Positions 63,015-64,000 of a stretch of 64,000 bases of DNA are shown here, piece after piece. This stretch comes from Candidatus Pantoea floridensis (GTDB taxonomy: Bacteria > Pseudomonadota > Gammaproteobacteria > Enterobacterales > Enterobacteriaceae): NCBI RefSeq assembly GCF_900215435.1, contig NZ_OCMY01000001.1, positions 4,278,001 to 4,342,000 of the forward strand, given 5' to 3'. Numbering within the stretch: position 1 is the stretch's first letter; each line of letters opens with the position of its first letter. The notes below the pieces were generated by a model. The model was not told where the DNA came from. It ran no database searches and was given only the letters and a program-made list of their open reading frames with translations. The translations under genes and the position numbers were made by a program.

Positions 63015-63188
63015 TCATCCTCGCGGCTTGCCGTTCAGATAAGTCTGAGTGGCATGTTCAACTTCTTCAGCGATTAACGAATCATAAATAACCGCAACAA
63101 GACTTTCGTTCGATTCAGCGAGTCGTGTGATTGCTTCTGTCTGCGCTTTTATCGCCTCGATCAGTTTTTCTTCCAAATGCTCTCTCAT
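63015..63188 (-). CDS. Small helical phage protein, 57 aa
   Basis: Begins MREHLEEKLIEAIKAQTEAI and ends TYLNGKPRG, a pattern I recall in short coiled-coil proteins of lambdoid head-tail modules. It overlaps the preceding small gene in another frame by 74 bp and has no ribosome site of its own, so it may be translated by coupling. Confidence 0.65.
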   Translation of the reverse strand: MREHLEEKLIEAIKAQTEAITRLAESNESLVAVIYDSLIAEEVEHATQTYLNGKPRG

Positions 63189-63249
63189 AGGCTAAACGGG
63201 CCATTTTCTTGATCCACGCTCGACGCGCAGCACAACCTGAACAGGCCAT
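63115..63249 (-). CDS. Very small Cys-containing phage protein, 44 aa
   Basis: Starts MACSGCAARRAWIKKMARLA after a good GAGG ribosome site at 8 bases. The CxxC at its N-terminus may bind metal. The C-terminal half overlaps the 57-aa gene in a different frame. Confidence 0.6.
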   Translation of the reverse strand: MACSGCAARRAWIKKMARLAYERAFGRKTDRGDKSADRSNHTTR

Positions 63250-63258
63250 TACCGTTCC

Positions 63259-63588
63259 TCATATGATGGTGGGTTTTCGAAGTGAATAAATCAGGCTGGT
63301 GACAGTAAAGGGAAGATAACCCTGATGATATGTCGTTTCCTCTTCCCCATTTCGGACCCGATCTAAAATTCCCACGAGTAATAATGTTGCCATTTTAACC
63401 CGGTCAAGTTCATTAGTTCCCTCTATCACCTCTCCATCATCATCAACCAGGACATCGCGAGAACTCTGGATGTAATCAAGAATGCTGGCACTGGCTGAAT
63501 AGATTTTTTGCTGAAGTTCATCATCACCCGCCGTTGTATCAATGCGAAGATGAGCCTTAGCCTCATCGAGTGTCACGAAAGCAATCAT
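63259..63588 (-). CDS. Head-tail connector protein (HK97 gp6-like)
   Basis: A 109-residue connector with TLDEAKAHLRID at the N-terminus and helical IYSASASILDYIQS, typical of gp6-like proteins that form the ring under the portal. Confidence 0.92.
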   Translation of the reverse strand: MIAFVTLDEAKAHLRIDTTAGDDELQQKIYSASASILDYIQSSRDVLVDDDGEVIEGTNELDRVKMATLLLVGILDRVRNGEEETTYHQGYLPFTVTSLIYSLRKPTII

Positions 63589-64000
63589 TCACGAGATCTC
63601 CCGTCACGGCCTCTTTTCACTGCAAGACGCCAGCCAGAAGAACCGATGTCGTTTGGCCGGTCGCTGGTTTCTTCAAAACAATGCCAGATGGAACCACCGA
63701 ACGTTACACAGTCGCCAGGATAATATTTGGTGCCAGAATGATAAACATCCCGATAAATCATCACCGGAATATCAAAACCGCGTTCTTCAGTTTCACCGTT
63801 CGATTTCGATAGGGTAACTTTGAAATGACGATCATCAGAAACCGTTACGTCAATGTCTTTGAGACCATTCAAAACACATTCAAAACCGCTTAATCCCGCT
63901 GTGTTCTGATATGCTCGCCACAAGCCTCCGTTATGTATGGCATAGGTTCCGCGAGGATAGCTTTTATTCACATCAATTTGAGGGATGACCTCAATTTGAA
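63585..64000 (-). CDS. Phage structural-module protein, C-terminal part (partial at right edge)
   Basis: The frame is open to the edge (QIEVIPQIDV precedes the GTG at 63971), so that GTG is internal. The visible 137 residues hold two Trp/Gly-rich modules (PRGTYAIHNGGLWRAYQNT and YPGDCVTFGGSIWHCFEET) resembling small carbohydrate-binding repeats. It overlaps the connector gene by four bases. Such proteins occur next to capsid genes in HK97-like phages; the role is unknown. Confidence 0.75.
   Translation of the reverse strand, partial: QIEVIPQIDVNKSYPRGTYAIHNGGLWRAYQNTAGLSGFECVLNGLKDIDVTVSDDRHFKVTLSKSNGETEERGFDIPVMIYRDVYHSGTKYYPGDCVTFGGSIWHCFEETSDRPNDIGSSGWRLAVKRGRDGRSRE

Larger units (their letters stand above)
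39700..64000. mobile_element. Lambda/HK97-type siphophage prophage (late region; right part outside the window)
   Basis: An abrupt change from GC-rich host coding to AT-richer DNA near the srfB end, followed by a minus-strand tail gene order head-tail connector, V, G/T, H, M, L, K, I, J, Stf. The left boundary is set by the composition shift. Integrase, att repeat, terminase and capsid are not in the window. Confidence 0.92.

Overview
The window looks like the chromosome of a plant- or environment-associated enterobacterium, most likely Erwiniaceae (Pantoea/Erwinia-like). The reasons are close enterobacterial orthologues (ttcA, zntB, dld, nifJ/ydbK), a complete pqqABCDEF operon, an scsABCD copper/redox operon and srfA-srfB genes. 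Genus placement is inference from gene content only. No rRNA, tRNA or CRISPR array was seen.

Bases 1-39.7 kb are host chromosome. From the left: the 3' part of nifJ, a small protein, ttcA, a proline-rich micro-protein, zntB and an RpiB/LacAB-type isomerase under a CRP site and a LacI-type operator. Next comes scsABCD, with an amber codon in scsC and an apparent AUU start in scsB. Then an SDR dehydrogenase and a sugar operon (PFK-like kinase, UlaB/UlaA-type PTS IIB and IIC, class II aldolase, small coiled-coil protein, PTS IIA, P-loop kinase) with a perfect CRP site upstream, divergent from dld. After yceI and a HigBA-type toxin-antitoxin pair comes pqqFEDCBA (CRP site upstream of pqqA), an M19 dipeptidase, a LeuA-type synthase, an AraC regulator with a beta-hydroxyacid dehydrogenase, and a PqqU/YncD-type TonB receptor. 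PQQ production and PQQ uptake genes thus sit within about 13 kb. An isochorismatase/MarR pair, a ydcN/ydcO-like pair and srfA-srfB follow. Four copies of a two-palindrome repeat lie between host genes.

From about 39.7 kb to the right edge lies part of a lambda/HK97-type siphophage prophage. It enters at the very 3' end of srfB, so srfC is absent. The late genes are on the minus strand and read from the right edge: head-tail connectors, tail completion, tail tube (V), G/G-T frameshift chaperones, tape measure (H), M, L, K, I, J and side fibre/tailspike. Capsid, terminase, integrase and lysogeny genes must lie beyond the window.

This tail operon is rich in cargo. There is a membrane-anchored protein between V and G. 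Between L and K lie two paralogous alpha/beta hydrolases whose nucleophile position holds Cys in one and Asp in the other, plus an unknown protein. A Hok-type toxin lies between K and I. Gene I is duplicated with one copy frameshifted, and the C-terminal domain of J is duplicated as a separate gene. Eight intrinsic terminators point along transcription and cut the operon at the cargo borders. The left end carries a monofunctional indole-3-glycerol-phosphate synthase with a full catalytic set, a MarA-sized AraC regulator and several unknown genes. The hydrolase pair and the prophage IGPS are the best candidates for undescribed functions.
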